Shown one piece after another: positions 43,438 through 52,502 of a stretch of 52,603 nt of DNA. The notes under the pieces are model-generated. The model searched no databases. It was given only the letters and a program-made list of their open reading frames with translations, and was not told the DNA's origin. How positions within the stretch are numbered: position 1 is the first letter of the stretch; the number at the start of each line of letters is the position of its first letter. The translations under genes were made by a program, and so were the position numbers. The stretch is from an uncultured Pelagibacteraceae bacterium (GTDB lineage: Bacteria; Pseudomonadota; Alphaproteobacteria; Pelagibacterales; Pelagibacteraceae). The stretch is from NCBI GenBank assembly GCA_902623735.1, contig CACNUU010000005.1:1-52603 (forward strand), read 5' to 3'.

Positions 43438-44102
43438 TTAATTTTTAATTGTTTTAAACAGAGTATAGCAGCATTTTGCTCCGCATCTTTTTTTGATTTT
43501 CCTTCAGAAATGAATAATTTTGTATCCACTAATTTCACTCCAACCTTAAAAAGTGGTCTGTGTCTCGGACCTGTATTTGAAATCAGTTTATATGTTGGTA
43601 ATTTCTTAAATTTCTTTAAAGATAATTCTTGAAGTTTTGTTTTTGCGTCTATTTGAGTAACTACGCTCTTTTTAATGTGATTATCCCACAATTCTAAAAT
43701 AATTTTTTCAACAATTTGAAATCCTTTGTCTAGATAGATGGATCCTATTAAAGCTTCACAACTATCAGCAATGACTTTGTCTTCAATGTTTCGTTTCTTT
43801 TTGTTAAAATCAAATGTTAAGATGAATTTATCTAGTTCTATTTTTTTTGCTATTTCTAAACAAGTCTTTTTATTTACTAATGATGCAAATTTTTTATCTA
43901 AAGAACCCTCTTTTTCCTCTGGATAAATTTCTAATAATCTTTTTGCGATTACAAGGCCTAAAACTCGGTCACCCAAAAACTCTATTTTTTCATAATTATT
44001 ATCTTTATCAAAACTTTTATGGGTAAGAGATTGTCTTAATAAAACCTTGTCTTTGAAGCTGATTCTTAATTTTTTCTCAAGAATTGAATAACTAATTTTC
44101 AT
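43434..44102 (-). CDS. rnc: ribonuclease III
   Basis: RNase III cuts double-stranded RNA in rRNA precursors and regulatory RNAs. The signature is YEKIEFLGDRVLGLVIAKRL with the catalytic acidic residues, followed by ADSCEALIGSIYLDKG. A double-stranded-RNA-binding domain forms the last 70 residues (DAKTKLQELSLKKFKKLPTY and SKKDAEQNAAILCLKQL). The length of 222 is normal. It overlaps lepB by one base and recO by four. Confidence 0.95.
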   Translation of the reverse strand: MKISYSILEKKLRISFKDKVLLRQSLTHKSFDKDNNYEKIEFLGDRVLGLVIAKRLLEIYPEEKEGSLDKKFASLVNKKTCLEIAKKIELDKFILTFDFNKKKRNIEDKVIADSCEALIGSIYLDKGFQIVEKIILELWDNHIKKSVVTQIDAKTKLQELSLKKFKKLPTYKLISNTGPRHRPLFKVGVKLVDTKLFISEGKSKKDAEQNAAILCLKQLKIK

Positions 44103-44836
44103 TAATTTATTTTTTTAAAAAATCTATCCAGCCTAATAGATTTATCCCACTTCCAAAATTCAAAAAAATTACCAATTAATTTGTCTGATGAAAAAAAGAT
44201 AAATCTTGCTTTACCAACTAAATTATTTTCATGAACATATCCAACACTTGATAAAAATCTACTATCTTTTGAACAATCTCTATTATCCCCTAAAAAAAAA
44301 TAATGCTTATCAGGAACTGTGTAGAGATCTGAATTTTGAAGAGTTTCATTTTGTAAATATACAGTATTAAATTTTTTACCGTTTGGTAAAATCTCTTCAA
44401 AAGTAAAAACATCAATAGTTCTGTTTCCACAATAGATTTTATCTTTAGAAGAAATTCTCGATTTGATTATTTCACTATTATTTAAATATAAATTTGAACT
44501 TATAAATTGGATTTTATCACCCGGTAATCCAATTAATCTTTTAATATAATCAGTCCTGTTATCAGCAGGTGTTTTGAATACAATGACATCACCTCTTTCA
44601 GGGATTTTTGAGAAAATTCTATTTTTAAAGATTGGTGGACTGAAAGGAAATGAATGTTTGCTATAACCATAAGAATATTTTGTTACAAATAATCTATCAC
44701 CAACTAATAAATTTGGTTCCATTGATGATGAAGGAATATAAAAAGGTTGAATAATTAATGATCTTATAAAAATAGCAATTATAAGAGCATAAATTAGTGT
44801 TTTAATATTATCTATAAAAAATTCCTTATTTAACAT
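44102..44836 (-). CDS. lepB: signal peptidase I
   Basis: LepB removes signal peptides at the outer face of the inner membrane. One N-terminal membrane segment (about 12-30) precedes the catalytic serine S38 in PSSSMEPNLLVGDRLF. The general-base lysine is K99 in DYIKRLIGLPGDKI. The box FFLGDNRDCSKDSRF is also present. At 244 residues it is a typical alphaproteobacterial size. It lies in the acpS-lepB-rnc order of that group. Confidence 0.95.
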   Translation of the reverse strand: MLNKEFFIDNIKTLIYALIIAIFIRSLIIQPFYIPSSSMEPNLLVGDRLFVTKYSYGYSKHSFPFSPPIFKNRIFSKIPERGDVIVFKTPADNRTDYIKRLIGLPGDKIQFISSNLYLNNSEIIKSRISSKDKIYCGNRTIDVFTFEEILPNGKKFNTVYLQNETLQNSDLYTVPDKHYFFLGDNRDCSKDSRFLSSVGYVHENNLVGKARFIFFSSDKLIGNFFEFWKWDKSIRLDRFFKKIN

Positions 44837-44838
44837 TT

Positions 44839-45222
44839 TTAATTTTGCAAAATAGTAAATGCAATAGAATAACCTTTTTCATCTGAAATTGACAAAAATA
44901 AATCAAATTTGTTTATTTTAAATCTTTTTTTTATTAATGAGTTAATCTTTTTGTTTTTTAAAAAGTAAGGTTGACCAAGATTACTATTTAGTATTTCAAT
45001 ATCTTTAAAGTTAAGGTTATTTCTAAAACCAGTTCCCAAAGCTTTTGCTAAAGATTCTTTAGCAGCAAATCTTTTAGCAAAAAAACTTACTTTTTTAATA
45101 ATTTTTTTTGATGAAATAATTTCATTTTTACTAAAAACCCTTTTTATAAATTTATCATTTTTAATTAAAGAATTAATTCTTTTATTTTCAACTATATCGA
45201 CTCCTATGCCCAAAACTTTCAT
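44839..45222 (-). CDS. acpS: holo-[acyl-carrier-protein] synthase
   Basis: AcpS transfers the phosphopantetheine arm of CoA to acyl carrier protein. The two family motifs are GIGVDIVENKRI at the start (metal-binding Asp) and RFAAKESLAKALGTG (conserved Glu and Lys). The length of 127 residues is typical. It is one base from pdxJ and two from lepB, in the alphaproteobacterial pdxJ-acpS-lepB order. Confidence 0.94.
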   Translation of the reverse strand: MKVLGIGVDIVENKRINSLIKNDKFIKRVFSKNEIISSKKIIKKVSFFAKRFAAKESLAKALGTGFRNNLNFKDIEILNSNLGQPYFLKNKKINSLIKKRFKINKFDLFLSISDEKGYSIAFTILQN

Positions 45223-45223
45223 A

Positions 45224-45940
45224 TTATCTAATTATCTTTTTGAATTTTTTGATTACTTTTTTAAATCCATCAAACAATGACTCACCTATTAAAAAATGCC
45301 CAATATTAAATTCTTTTATTTCTCTAATATTGTTTAAAATTTGAGTTGTTCTGTAATCTAGTCCATGACCAGCATGAACTTCTATGTTAATATTATTTGC
45401 GAGTATTGCACTTTTTTTTATTCTTTTTAATTCATTTTGAAAATTTTTTTTTGATTTTATTAAAGTTGAAAGCTTTCCTGTATGAATTTCAATACAATCA
45501 GTTCTTAATTCTTTTGATATTAATACATCTTTTAAAGACGGATTGATAAATAAACTTGTTCTTATATTTTTATTTTTAAATTTTGATATTATTTTTTTAA
45601 TCTTTTTTTTATTTTTATTTAAATCAAGACCACCTTCAGTTGTAACTTCTTTTCTATTTTCTGGCACAATACAAATATAATTAGGTTTAATTTTCAGAGC
45701 TATGTCCACAATTTTAGAGTTTGTAGAAATTTCCAAATTTACAGGTAAGTTTTTCAATGAACATATTTTTTTTGCATCTAAGTCATTTATGTGTCTTCTA
45801 TCTTCTCTTAAGTGAATTGTAATAGAGTCAGCGCCAATTTTTTTTACAAACTTTGCAGCTGCAATTGGATCTGGATGACGTTCACCTCTAGCATTTCTTA
45901 GTGTTGCAACATGATCTATATTTACACCTAATCTTTTCAC
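45224..45940 (-). CDS. pdxJ: pyridoxine 5'-phosphate synthase
   Basis: PdxJ forms the pyridoxine ring from 1-deoxyxylulose 5-phosphate and aminoacetone phosphate. The 238-residue TIM-barrel protein starts RLGVNIDHVATLRNARGERH and contains ITIHLREDRRHI, PENRKEVTTEGGLDL and EVHAGHGLDYRTT, all diagnostic. It overlaps the pyrE stop by 4 bases. It indicates that the cell can make vitamin B6 through the DXP-dependent route. Confidence 0.96.
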   Translation of the reverse strand: MKRLGVNIDHVATLRNARGERHPDPIAAAKFVKKIGADSITIHLREDRRHINDLDAKKICSLKNLPVNLEISTNSKIVDIALKIKPNYICIVPENRKEVTTEGGLDLNKNKKKIKKIISKFKNKNIRTSLFINPSLKDVLISKELRTDCIEIHTGKLSTLIKSKKNFQNELKRIKKSAILANNINIEVHAGHGLDYRTTQILNNIREIKEFNIGHFLIGESLFDGFKKVIKKFKKIIR

Positions 45941-46524
45941 TTGATGTATCTACTTCCTGGAGTTGTAATTGGAATTAACTTTAATTCATTAGGTAATTGA
46001 TTCTTTTTATATGTTGGAACATGAATTTTTAATTGAGAAATAATTTTTTTGTTAATTTTTAAAGATTTTTTAGTAGACCTATCTATGATTGATGCAAATC
46101 CAACTGTGGTGGCTTTTGCTTTTTTGATTAATCTAACACATTCCATGCTTGATTTACCTGTGGTGATTACATCCTCAACTATTAGTACTCTTGAACCTTT
46201 CTTAATTTCAAAACCTCTTCTCAACACAAATTTCTTTTTTATCCTCTCACAAAAAATTGTCTCTTTTTTTAAAAGCTTACCTATTTCGTATCCTATTATT
46301 ATACCGCCCATTGCAGGAGATAATATTAAATCGATTTTTTTAAAATTCTTATTTATTCTATTTGCTAAAGACTTAATAATTTTATCTGCCAGGAAAGGAA
46401 AACTTAGTAATTTTGCACATTGTATATATTTTGATGAATGTAAACCTGATGATAGTACAAAGTGGCCATCTAATAGAGCATTAGTTTTTTTTAAAATATT
46501 TAAGGATTTTTTGGGTGAAAGCAT
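45937..46524 (-). CDS. pyrE: orotate phosphoribosyltransferase
   Basis: PyrE joins orotate and PRPP to OMP in pyrimidine synthesis. The 195-residue protein has GHFVLSSGLHSSKYIQCAKL near the N-terminus and the PRPP-binding motif VLIVEDVITTGKSS. The start at 46524 overlaps the rsh 3' end by 44 bases, a long overlap even here; the family start before ALLDGHFVLSSG supports it. It stands in the alphaproteobacterial rsh-pyrE-pdxJ order. Confidence 0.92.
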   Translation of the reverse strand: MLSPKKSLNILKKTNALLDGHFVLSSGLHSSKYIQCAKLLSFPFLADKIIKSLANRINKNFKKIDLILSPAMGGIIIGYEIGKLLKKETIFCERIKKKFVLRRGFEIKKGSRVLIVEDVITTGKSSMECVRLIKKAKATTVGFASIIDRSTKKSLKINKKIISQLKIHVPTYKKNQLPNELKLIPITTPGSRYIK

Positions 46525-48226
46525 TTCTTTTATCTTCGTGTCTAATTATTTTAAATTTTATACCTTTTTGTTTAAGCTCTGCAATAAAATTAGTAAAATT
46601 CTTTAAGTCTCTTATAATAAGTTGAAATTTAAAATTGATATAATTTGGGTTTTTACCAACCATTTCAAGGTTTGAGATATTCAATTTGTGTTGTCCAATT
46701 AGAGAGCTTACATTACCTAATTGACCTGGTTTATCCGGCAAGGAAATCCAAAGAGTTGTATTATATTTCTTAATTCTCTCTTGTTTTTTTTCACCCCTAT
46801 CGTGCCAATATTTTCTAATTGCCGATCTTGCTTTTCCAGTTTTCGTAATTGGTATCCAATGTAATGAAGGAGAATTATTCTTCGAGGTAATTATCTTTAC
46901 CGTGTCTCCGTTTCTAAGAATGGATTGTAATTCTCCCTTATTACCATTTATTTCACATCCTATAGCTGTATTTCCAACTTTTGTGTGAACGGCATAGGCA
47001 AAATCTATTGGTGTAGCATTTTTTGGCAACTTAATTACAGATCCTTTTGGGGTAAAGCAAAATACATTTTCCTGAAACATTTGTAATTTCGTATATTCAT
47101 AGGAATGCTCAGGATTTTCATTTTTTTCAATTATTTCAACTAAGTCTTTTAACCAATCATATTCTTTCCAAGTTAAAGAATTAAATTTTTCTGATGATTT
47201 GTATTGCCAGTGTGATGCGATACCTCTTTCTGCAAAATCATGCATTTCTTTAGTTCTTATTTGGATTTCAATTGGTTTTTTAAATGATCCAATTACAGCA
47301 GTATGAATTGATTTATATCCGTTTATTTTAGGGGAAGATATATAGTCTTTAAATTTTCCTGGAATACAATTCCATTTTTTATGTAAAACACCTAAAGTTT
47401 TATAACAATCATCTATATCATTTAATATTATTCTAAATCCTATAATGTCTGTAATTTGTTCTAATGAAACTCTTTTCTTCTGAACTTTTCTCCAAATCGA
47501 AAAAGGAGTTTTTTCTCTACCATAAATTATTGAGTTTATTTGATTTTTTTTTAAGAATAAATCTATTTCATTTGAGAGATTTTCAAAAATGTCTTTTTTG
47601 TCTAATTTGATTTCATCTAATCTTTTCTGGATTAATTTTCGTGCATCATTGTTTAAAACTTCGAAAGATAAATCTTCTAGTTCATCTCTAATTCTATGCA
47701 TTCCCATTCTATCTGCCAATGGAGCATAAATTTCCATAGTCTCTTGAGCTATTCTTTGTCTTTTATCTGTGCGTTTGATTGCTTTAATGGTTCTCATATT
47801 ATGTAATCGATCAGCAATTTTAACTAAAAGAACTCGTATATCTTTAGATGTGGCTAAAATTAATTTTCTAAAATTTTCAGCTTTAGAATTGGATGATGCG
47901 GTATTTTCTAAAGCAGAAATTTTTGTAACACCATCAACTAAATCTGCTACTTCAACGCCAAATTCACCTTTAATAGTTTCGTAAGTTGCAAATGTATCTT
48001 CAATAGTATCATGCAATAAACCTGTGGTTATAGTAGCACTATCTAATTTAAGCTCCGTTAAGATATTTGCAACTTCTATTGGATGGACTGAATAAGGATC
48101 ACCAGAAGCTCTTTTTTGATTGCCATGAGCTTTAACTGCGAAATTGTATGCCTTGTTTAATCTTTCTGGATTTAAAAATTTATTATAAATTTTTACCTTA
48201 TTTATTAATTCTTCAGAATTTAACAT
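46481..48226 (-). CDS. rsh: bifunctional (p)ppGpp synthetase/hydrolase (Rsh/SpoT)
   Basis: Rsh makes and breaks the stringent-response alarmone. Domains in order: HD hydrolase (about 25-180) with HPIEVANIL and LLHDTIEDT, including H48 and H72-D73; synthetase (about 230-340) with ITDIIGFRIILNDIDDCYK, KDYISSPKINGYKSIHTAV and EIQIRTKEMHDFAERGIASH; TGS (about 380-440); and a terminal ACT-like domain (about 500-575). At 581 residues it is shorter than the usual 700-750, with the linker between TGS and ACT reduced. Both catalytic halves look intact. rpoZ, which usually precedes it, is replaced by folK. Confidence 0.93.
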   Translation of the reverse strand: MLNSEELINKVKIYNKFLNPERLNKAYNFAVKAHGNQKRASGDPYSVHPIEVANILTELKLDSATITTGLLHDTIEDTFATYETIKGEFGVEVADLVDGVTKISALENTASSNSKAENFRKLILATSKDIRVLLVKIADRLHNMRTIKAIKRTDKRQRIAQETMEIYAPLADRMGMHRIRDELEDLSFEVLNNDARKLIQKRLDEIKLDKKDIFENLSNEIDLFLKKNQINSIIYGREKTPFSIWRKVQKKRVSLEQITDIIGFRIILNDIDDCYKTLGVLHKKWNCIPGKFKDYISSPKINGYKSIHTAVIGSFKKPIEIQIRTKEMHDFAERGIASHWQYKSSEKFNSLTWKEYDWLKDLVEIIEKNENPEHSYEYTKLQMFQENVFCFTPKGSVIKLPKNATPIDFAYAVHTKVGNTAIGCEINGNKGELQSILRNGDTVKIITSKNNSPSLHWIPITKTGKARSAIRKYWHDRGEKKQERIKKYNTTLWISLPDKPGQLGNVSSLIGQHKLNISNLEMVGKNPNYINFKFQLIIRDLKNFTNFIAELKQKGIKFKIIRHEDKRNAFTQKILKYFKKN

Positions 48227-48245
48227 TCTTTATTATACCATTAAA

Positions 48246-48758
48246 TCAAATTTGTTTAATAGATCTAATGTCTCTATTTGAGAGAGAAAAAATAAGGCTT
48301 TTGATATGTTGTTTTGTTTTTGGATGCCTCCATTTTTTGTTAATTTCAAATAATGGTATTAAAACAAAATTACGTCTATGTAATCTTGGATGTGGTAAAT
48401 TTATGTTAATTTTACTACTCTTTTTATTATAGTCCAAAATATCAATATCACAAACACGGGGAGCATTCCTATAAGAGCTTCTTCTGCCCAAAGATTTTTC
48501 AATTTTTTTACAAATTTTTAATAAATCATTTTCATTAAGCTTTGTTATAACCTCTAAAACAATATTGTAAAACTTCGGATGATTTGCATTAGGCCAAGAT
48601 AATGTCTCATAATAACTTGAAGACTTTGATATATATATATTATTTTTAAATAGTCTTAATTTTGCATCTTCAATATTTTTTATACGATTTCCTAAATTTG
48701 AACCAATCCCTAAATAAACAGTCTTAGCTTGTTTTTCTAATATATCTTGCTTTATCAC
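48246..48758 (-). CDS. folK: 2-amino-4-hydroxy-6-hydroxymethyldihydropteridine pyrophosphokinase
   Basis: FolK pyrophosphorylates the pterin precursor of folate. The family motif is [20 protein letters not shown]; later come [36 protein letters not shown] with the metal aspartates, and [17 protein letters not shown]. The frame is open back to 48830, inside smpB. A GTG at 48758 gives 170 residues and the expected N-terminus close before the motif, so I choose it, with a 35-base overlap with smpB. It takes the place where rpoZ is usually found. Confidence 0.9.
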   Translation of the reverse strand: MIKQDILEKQAKTVYLGIGSNLGNRIKNIEDAKLRLFKNNIYISKSSSYYETLSWPNANHPKFYNIVLEVITKLNENDLLKICKKIEKSLGRRSSYRNAPRVCDIDILDYNKKSSKININLPHPRLHRRNFVLIPLFEINKKWRHPKTKQHIKSLIFSLSNRDIRSIKQI

Positions 48759-49194
48759 GATCCCAATCTCTTTTCTTTTTTGTTGCTCTTTTATCAAATT
48801 GTTTTTTTCCTTTTGCAATAGCAAGTTCAACTTTTGCTTTACCTTTCTTAAAATACATCTTTGTTGGAATTATTGTAAATCCATCTCTTTGCATTTTTCC
48901 TATGAGTTTGTTAATTTCTCTTTTATTTAAAAGTAATTTTCTCTCCTCTATAGGTTTATGATTCAAATAACTTGACTGTTTATACGTTGCTATATGTGAA
49001 TTAATTAAAATGATTTCACCATTTTTTTCTATAGCATAAGAGTCAGCAATATTTATTTTACCTTCTCTTACAGACTTTATTTCTGAACCTTTTAAGACTA
49101 TTCCGGCTTCAATCAAATTTTCAAAAAAATAATTAAAACTTGCTTTTCTATTTAAACAAATAATCTTTAAACCAGCATTGGTTTTTCTATTCAT
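48724..49194 (-). CDS. smpB: SsrA-binding protein SmpB
   Basis: SmpB binds tmRNA to rescue stalled ribosomes. The 156-residue protein has [21 protein letters not shown] followed by [19 protein letters not shown], then the C-terminal basic tail [20 protein letters not shown] that sits in the mRNA channel. Length is normal. It overlaps dapA by one base (TAATG type) in the dapA-smpB order known from Alphaproteobacteria. The tmRNA itself is not in this window. Confidence 0.96.
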   Translation of the reverse strand: MNRKTNAGLKIICLNRKASFNYFFENLIEAGIVLKGSEIKSVREGKINIADSYAIEKNGEIILINSHIATYKQSSYLNHKPIEERKLLLNKREINKLIGKMQRDGFTIIPTKMYFKKGKAKVELAIAKGKKQFDKRATKKKRDWDRDKARYIRKTS

Positions 49195-50075
49195 TAAATT
49201 AATTTTGCAGAATGGAGAACTTTTTCAATTTTTTCTTTAGTAGAGTCTGTTACTTTTACTAATGGCAACCTTACTTCATCATCGCAAAGACCTAATAATT
49301 TAGCAGCATATTTAACTGGACTTGGGTTACTTTCAATAAACATAGCGTGATGGACTGGTTGTAAAGTTTTGTTTAGTTGTTCTGCTTTCTTCAAATCAGA
49401 CTCATTCTCTGATTTTGACAATTTTTGAAAATCAGAGCAAAGTTTTGGAACAATGTTGGCTGTAACGCTAATTGCTCCCACCCCTCCCTTTTGATTAAAT
49501 TCGAAAGCATTGTCATCATTACCAGTTAATTGAATAAAATCTTTTCCTAATTTCTCTAAGGTTAAATCGACTCTATTTAAATCTCCAGTTGCATCTTTAA
49601 CGCCTATAATATTTTTTAATTCATTAAGTCTTGCCATGGTATCAACTGACATATCGATTACTGATCTGCTAGGAATGTTATATATCAATATTGGAATTCC
49701 ACAGTTATCATTAATGGACTTATAATGTTGGTATAAACCCTCTTGTGTAGGTTTATTATAATATGGAGTGACTACTAATGCACCATCTGCTCCTATCTTT
49801 TCAGCATGTTTTGTTAGTGAAATTGCTTCTTCTGTAGAATTAGACCCGGTGCCTGCAAAAACAGGTAATTTCCCTTTACTTTCTTTTACACATAGCTCAA
49901 TTACTTTTTCATGTTCAATATGACTTAATGTTGGAGATTCACCTGTTGTGCCAGCAGGAACTAGACCATTTGTGCCATTTTGGATATGAAAATGAATTAA
50001 CTTGATATAAGTTTCTTCATCAAGTTTATTATTTTTAAACGGGGTGACTAAAGCTACATTTGAACCTTTAAACAT
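49194..50075 (-). CDS. dapA: 4-hydroxy-tetrahydrodipicolinate synthase
   Basis: DapA condenses aspartate semialdehyde and pyruvate in the lysine/diaminopimelate pathway. The 293-residue TIM barrel has [36 protein letters not shown] with the conserved Tyr pair, [10 protein letters not shown] and the Schiff-base lysine in [13 protein letters not shown]. Length is normal. It supplies diaminopimelate to the cell wall on which the divergent slt product acts. Only 43 bases separate it from slt. Confidence 0.96.
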   Translation of the reverse strand: MFKGSNVALVTPFKNNKLDEETYIKLIHFHIQNGTNGLVPAGTTGESPTLSHIEHEKVIELCVKESKGKLPVFAGTGSNSTEEAISLTKHAEKIGADGALVVTPYYNKPTQEGLYQHYKSINDNCGIPILIYNIPSRSVIDMSVDTMARLNELKNIIGVKDATGDLNRVDLTLEKLGKDFIQLTGNDDNAFEFNQKGGVGAISVTANIVPKLCSDFQKLSKSENESDLKKAEQLNKTLQPVHHAMFIESNPSPVKYAAKLLGLCDDEVRLPLVKVTDSTKEKIEKVLHSAKLI

Positions 50076-50118
50076 AAATACTTATAACATAGATTATTGA
50101 ATCATATAGTAAAAGATT

Positions 50119-52341
50119 ATGTTAAAAAAATTATTATTCTATTTATATATAACACTCATTTTATTTGGAAATATTTATGTAGCTTCATCAGAAATTATAC
50201 CCTTAAAAAAACCTATTCAATCTAAAGAAGAAAAAGAGCAAAAATTATTAATTGATACTCTTAAACCCTTGCCGAAACCAATATCTAAGGGAAATTTAGA
50301 TGAAAAAACAAAGCCTGATAAAACAAAAGAGATTGTAAAAAAAAAAGAAAAATTAAATTTTATTTTACCTAAAAAAAAACCATTAATAGCAGGGTCTGAA
50401 AAGCCGAAAAATATAAAAATTTCAAAATATTATAACAAAAAAGATTTTGCACTCGCAAAAAAAGCTATAAATGAGATGAAATTAGCTAAATGGGATAGTG
50501 CATTAAAAACAGCAAAAAAAGCAAAAGACAAATCAATTTATGAGTTTATTCAATGGAGACATTTATTAACCAAAGGTAACAAGGCTTCTTTTTACGATTA
50601 TAAAATTTTTATTGATAAAAATGAGAATTATCCAAGAATAGGAAGAATTAAATATCTAGCTGAACATAAACTATCTAATGATACCATCTCACCAAAAAAA
50701 ATTATTGATTGGTTTGATCAAAATGAGCCTCTAAGTGGTTTTGGTAATTTAATATTAGGTGAAAGCTACATTTTAAATGGTAATACTGATAAAGGGATTA
50801 ATTTAATTAAAAAAGGTTGGATTACAGCAGAACTAAGCAAATCTGAATTAAGATTTTATAGAAAAAAATTCAAAAAATACCTCAACGCTGATGATTATAT
50901 AATGAGAGCTGATTATCTTGCATGGAATAACAAATACTGGGATTTAAAAAGATTATTGAGATACCTGCCTAAAGATTATGAGCTTTTATATAATGCTAGA
51001 CAATTATTAATGAGTAAATCCTATGGTGTAGACAATGCAATATCAAAAGTCCCAGAAAAATTCAAAAATGATGCTGGTTTAAATTATGATAGACTTAAAT
51101 GGAGAAGAAAAAGAGGAAGAGTCGATAGTTCCTTAGAAATATTATTGAATATTAAAAATACAGAAGAATATCTCGTCAGACCAGATAAATGGTGGATAGA
51201 GAGAGAAATAATTTCTAGATCACTTATTTATAAAAAAAAATATGAACTTGCGTATAAAATATCAAGCAATCATGCAATGAAAAATGGCCCTGATTATGCG
51301 GCAGCTGAATGGATGAGTGGTTGGATTGCTTTGAGTTTTTTAAATGATCCTTTGTTAGCTAAAGATCATTTTGAAAATTTTTATAATAATGTAAGTTATC
51401 CTATCAGCACTTCACGAGGAGCCTACTGGCTTGCAAAAAGTTATCAAAAATTAGGAAAAAATGATATTGCTAATGAATGGTTTGAAAATGCTTCAAAGTT
51501 TATGACAACTTATTACGGTCAATTAGCTTTTATGGAGTTGAATCCAGGTAAAACTTTTGAGCTCTCAAAAGATATGGAAATTACAAAAGATTATAGAGAG
51601 TCCTTTTATAAAAAAGATCTTGTAAAATTAATCTATCTTTTAGATGAACTTGATGAAGACAAATACACAAAACATATTCTCAGATATTTGGCAAATGATA
51701 ATATTAATGGTGGTAGTGAAATCCTAGCCTCAGAGTTAGCAACAAATATTGATAGATTTGATTTTGCAATTCAAATTGCTAAAATTGCCTCTTACGAAAA
51801 AAGATTTCATAATAAGTTTAATTATCCAATAATAAGTACGCCGAAATTTATTAATGGAAGAAAAATTCCTGATAATGCACTTATATTATCAATAATACGA
51901 CAAGAAAGTGAATTTGATTTATCTGCAAATAGTCATGCAGGAGCAAAAGGATTAATGCAACTAATGCCTTACACAGCAAAATTAGTAGCGAAGCAAGCAA
52001 ACTTGCCCTATTCAAAATCAAGATTAACTCAAGATGCTGAATATAATATAAATTTAGGCTCTCACTACATAGCTGGATTAATTTTAGAATATGACGGAGC
52101 TTATCCTTTTGCAATTGCTGCTTATAATGCTGGTCCTAAAAGAGTTAGATATTGGAAAAAAATTAACAAAAATCCTCAAAAAAACCAAATTGATTATGTT
52201 AATTGGATTGAATTAATTAAATTCAAAGAGACAAGAAATTATGTTCAGAGAGTTTTAGAGAATTACAATGTATACCGTTATATACTAGAACAAAAACCAA
52301 TTTCTGTTAAAAATTTCTTTAAAGATCAGCCCCTATATTAG
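50119..52341 (+). CDS. slt: soluble lytic murein transglycosylase (Slt70-like)
   Basis: The 740-residue protein has a signal peptide (about 1-25), a Lys/Pro-rich segment (about 28-100) likely to be a flexible periplasmic linker, a long alpha-superhelical region (about 110-570) like the U and L domains of Slt70, and a C-terminal SLT domain. The catalytic glutamate lies in LSIIRQESEFDLSA, followed by GAKGLMQLMPYTA and AIAAYNAGPKRV. It cleaves peptidoglycan glycan strands exolytically. It is the second lytic transglycosylase in the window, unrelated in fold details to mltB. Confidence 0.93.
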   Translation: MLKKLLFYLYITLILFGNIYVASSEIIPLKKPIQSKEEKEQKLLIDTLKPLPKPISKGNLDEKTKPDKTKEIVKKKEKLNFILPKKKPLIAGSEKPKNIKISKYYNKKDFALAKKAINEMKLAKWDSALKTAKKAKDKSIYEFIQWRHLLTKGNKASFYDYKIFIDKNENYPRIGRIKYLAEHKLSNDTISPKKIIDWFDQNEPLSGFGNLILGESYILNGNTDKGINLIKKGWITAELSKSELRFYRKKFKKYLNADDYIMRADYLAWNNKYWDLKRLLRYLPKDYELLYNARQLLMSKSYGVDNAISKVPEKFKNDAGLNYDRLKWRRKRGRVDSSLEILLNIKNTEEYLVRPDKWWIEREIISRSLIYKKKYELAYKISSNHAMKNGPDYAAAEWMSGWIALSFLNDPLLAKDHFENFYNNVSYPISTSRGAYWLAKSYQKLGKNDIANEWFENASKFMTTYYGQLAFMELNPGKTFELSKDMEITKDYRESFYKKDLVKLIYLLDELDEDKYTKHILRYLANDNINGGSEILASELATNIDRFDFAIQIAKIASYEKRFHNKFNYPIISTPKFINGRKIPDNALILSIIRQESEFDLSANSHAGAKGLMQLMPYTAKLVAKQANLPYSKSRLTQDAEYNINLGSHYIAGLILEYDGAYPFAIAAYNAGPKRVRYWKKINKNPQKNQIDYVNWIELIKFKETRNYVQRVLENYNVYRYILEQKPISVKNFFKDQPLY

Positions 52342-52345
52342 TTTG

Positions 52346-52437
52346 TGGCGGAAGAGGAGGGATTCGAACCCTCGGTACAAGTTTCCTCGCACGGTCATTT
52401 AGCAAACGACTGGTTTAAGCCTCTCACCCACTCTTCC
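52346..52437 (-). tRNA. tRNA-Ser (anticodon GCU)
   Basis: The minus strand has the acceptor stem GGAAGAG/CTCTTCC, G73 and encoded CCA, a long variable arm and the anticodon loop TTGCTAA, giving anticodon GCT. The T arm is GGTTCGAATCC. Its length of 92 bases fits a class II serine tRNA. Confidence 0.97.
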
Positions 52438-52460
52438 AGGAAATTTGTCACTTTTGATTG

Positions 52461-52476
52461 TATTGAATAATCAATA
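52461..52476. repeat. short perfect inverted repeat between tRNA-Ser and soxB
   Basis: TATTGA and TCAATA flank ATAA (52461-52476) in the 65-base gap between the divergent tRNA-Ser(GCU) and the sarcosine oxidase gene. It could be an operator, but a 6-base AT-rich dyad is weak evidence. Confidence 0.3.
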
Positions 52477-52502
52477 TTTATAAAGTAATTATTCCTTAAA
52501 TA

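Noticed and set aside
46049..46606. 185-codon open frame on the plus strand
   Set aside because: It lies antisense to pyrE and the rsh end, whose protein motifs are clear; long antisense frames are common in this AT-rich sequence.
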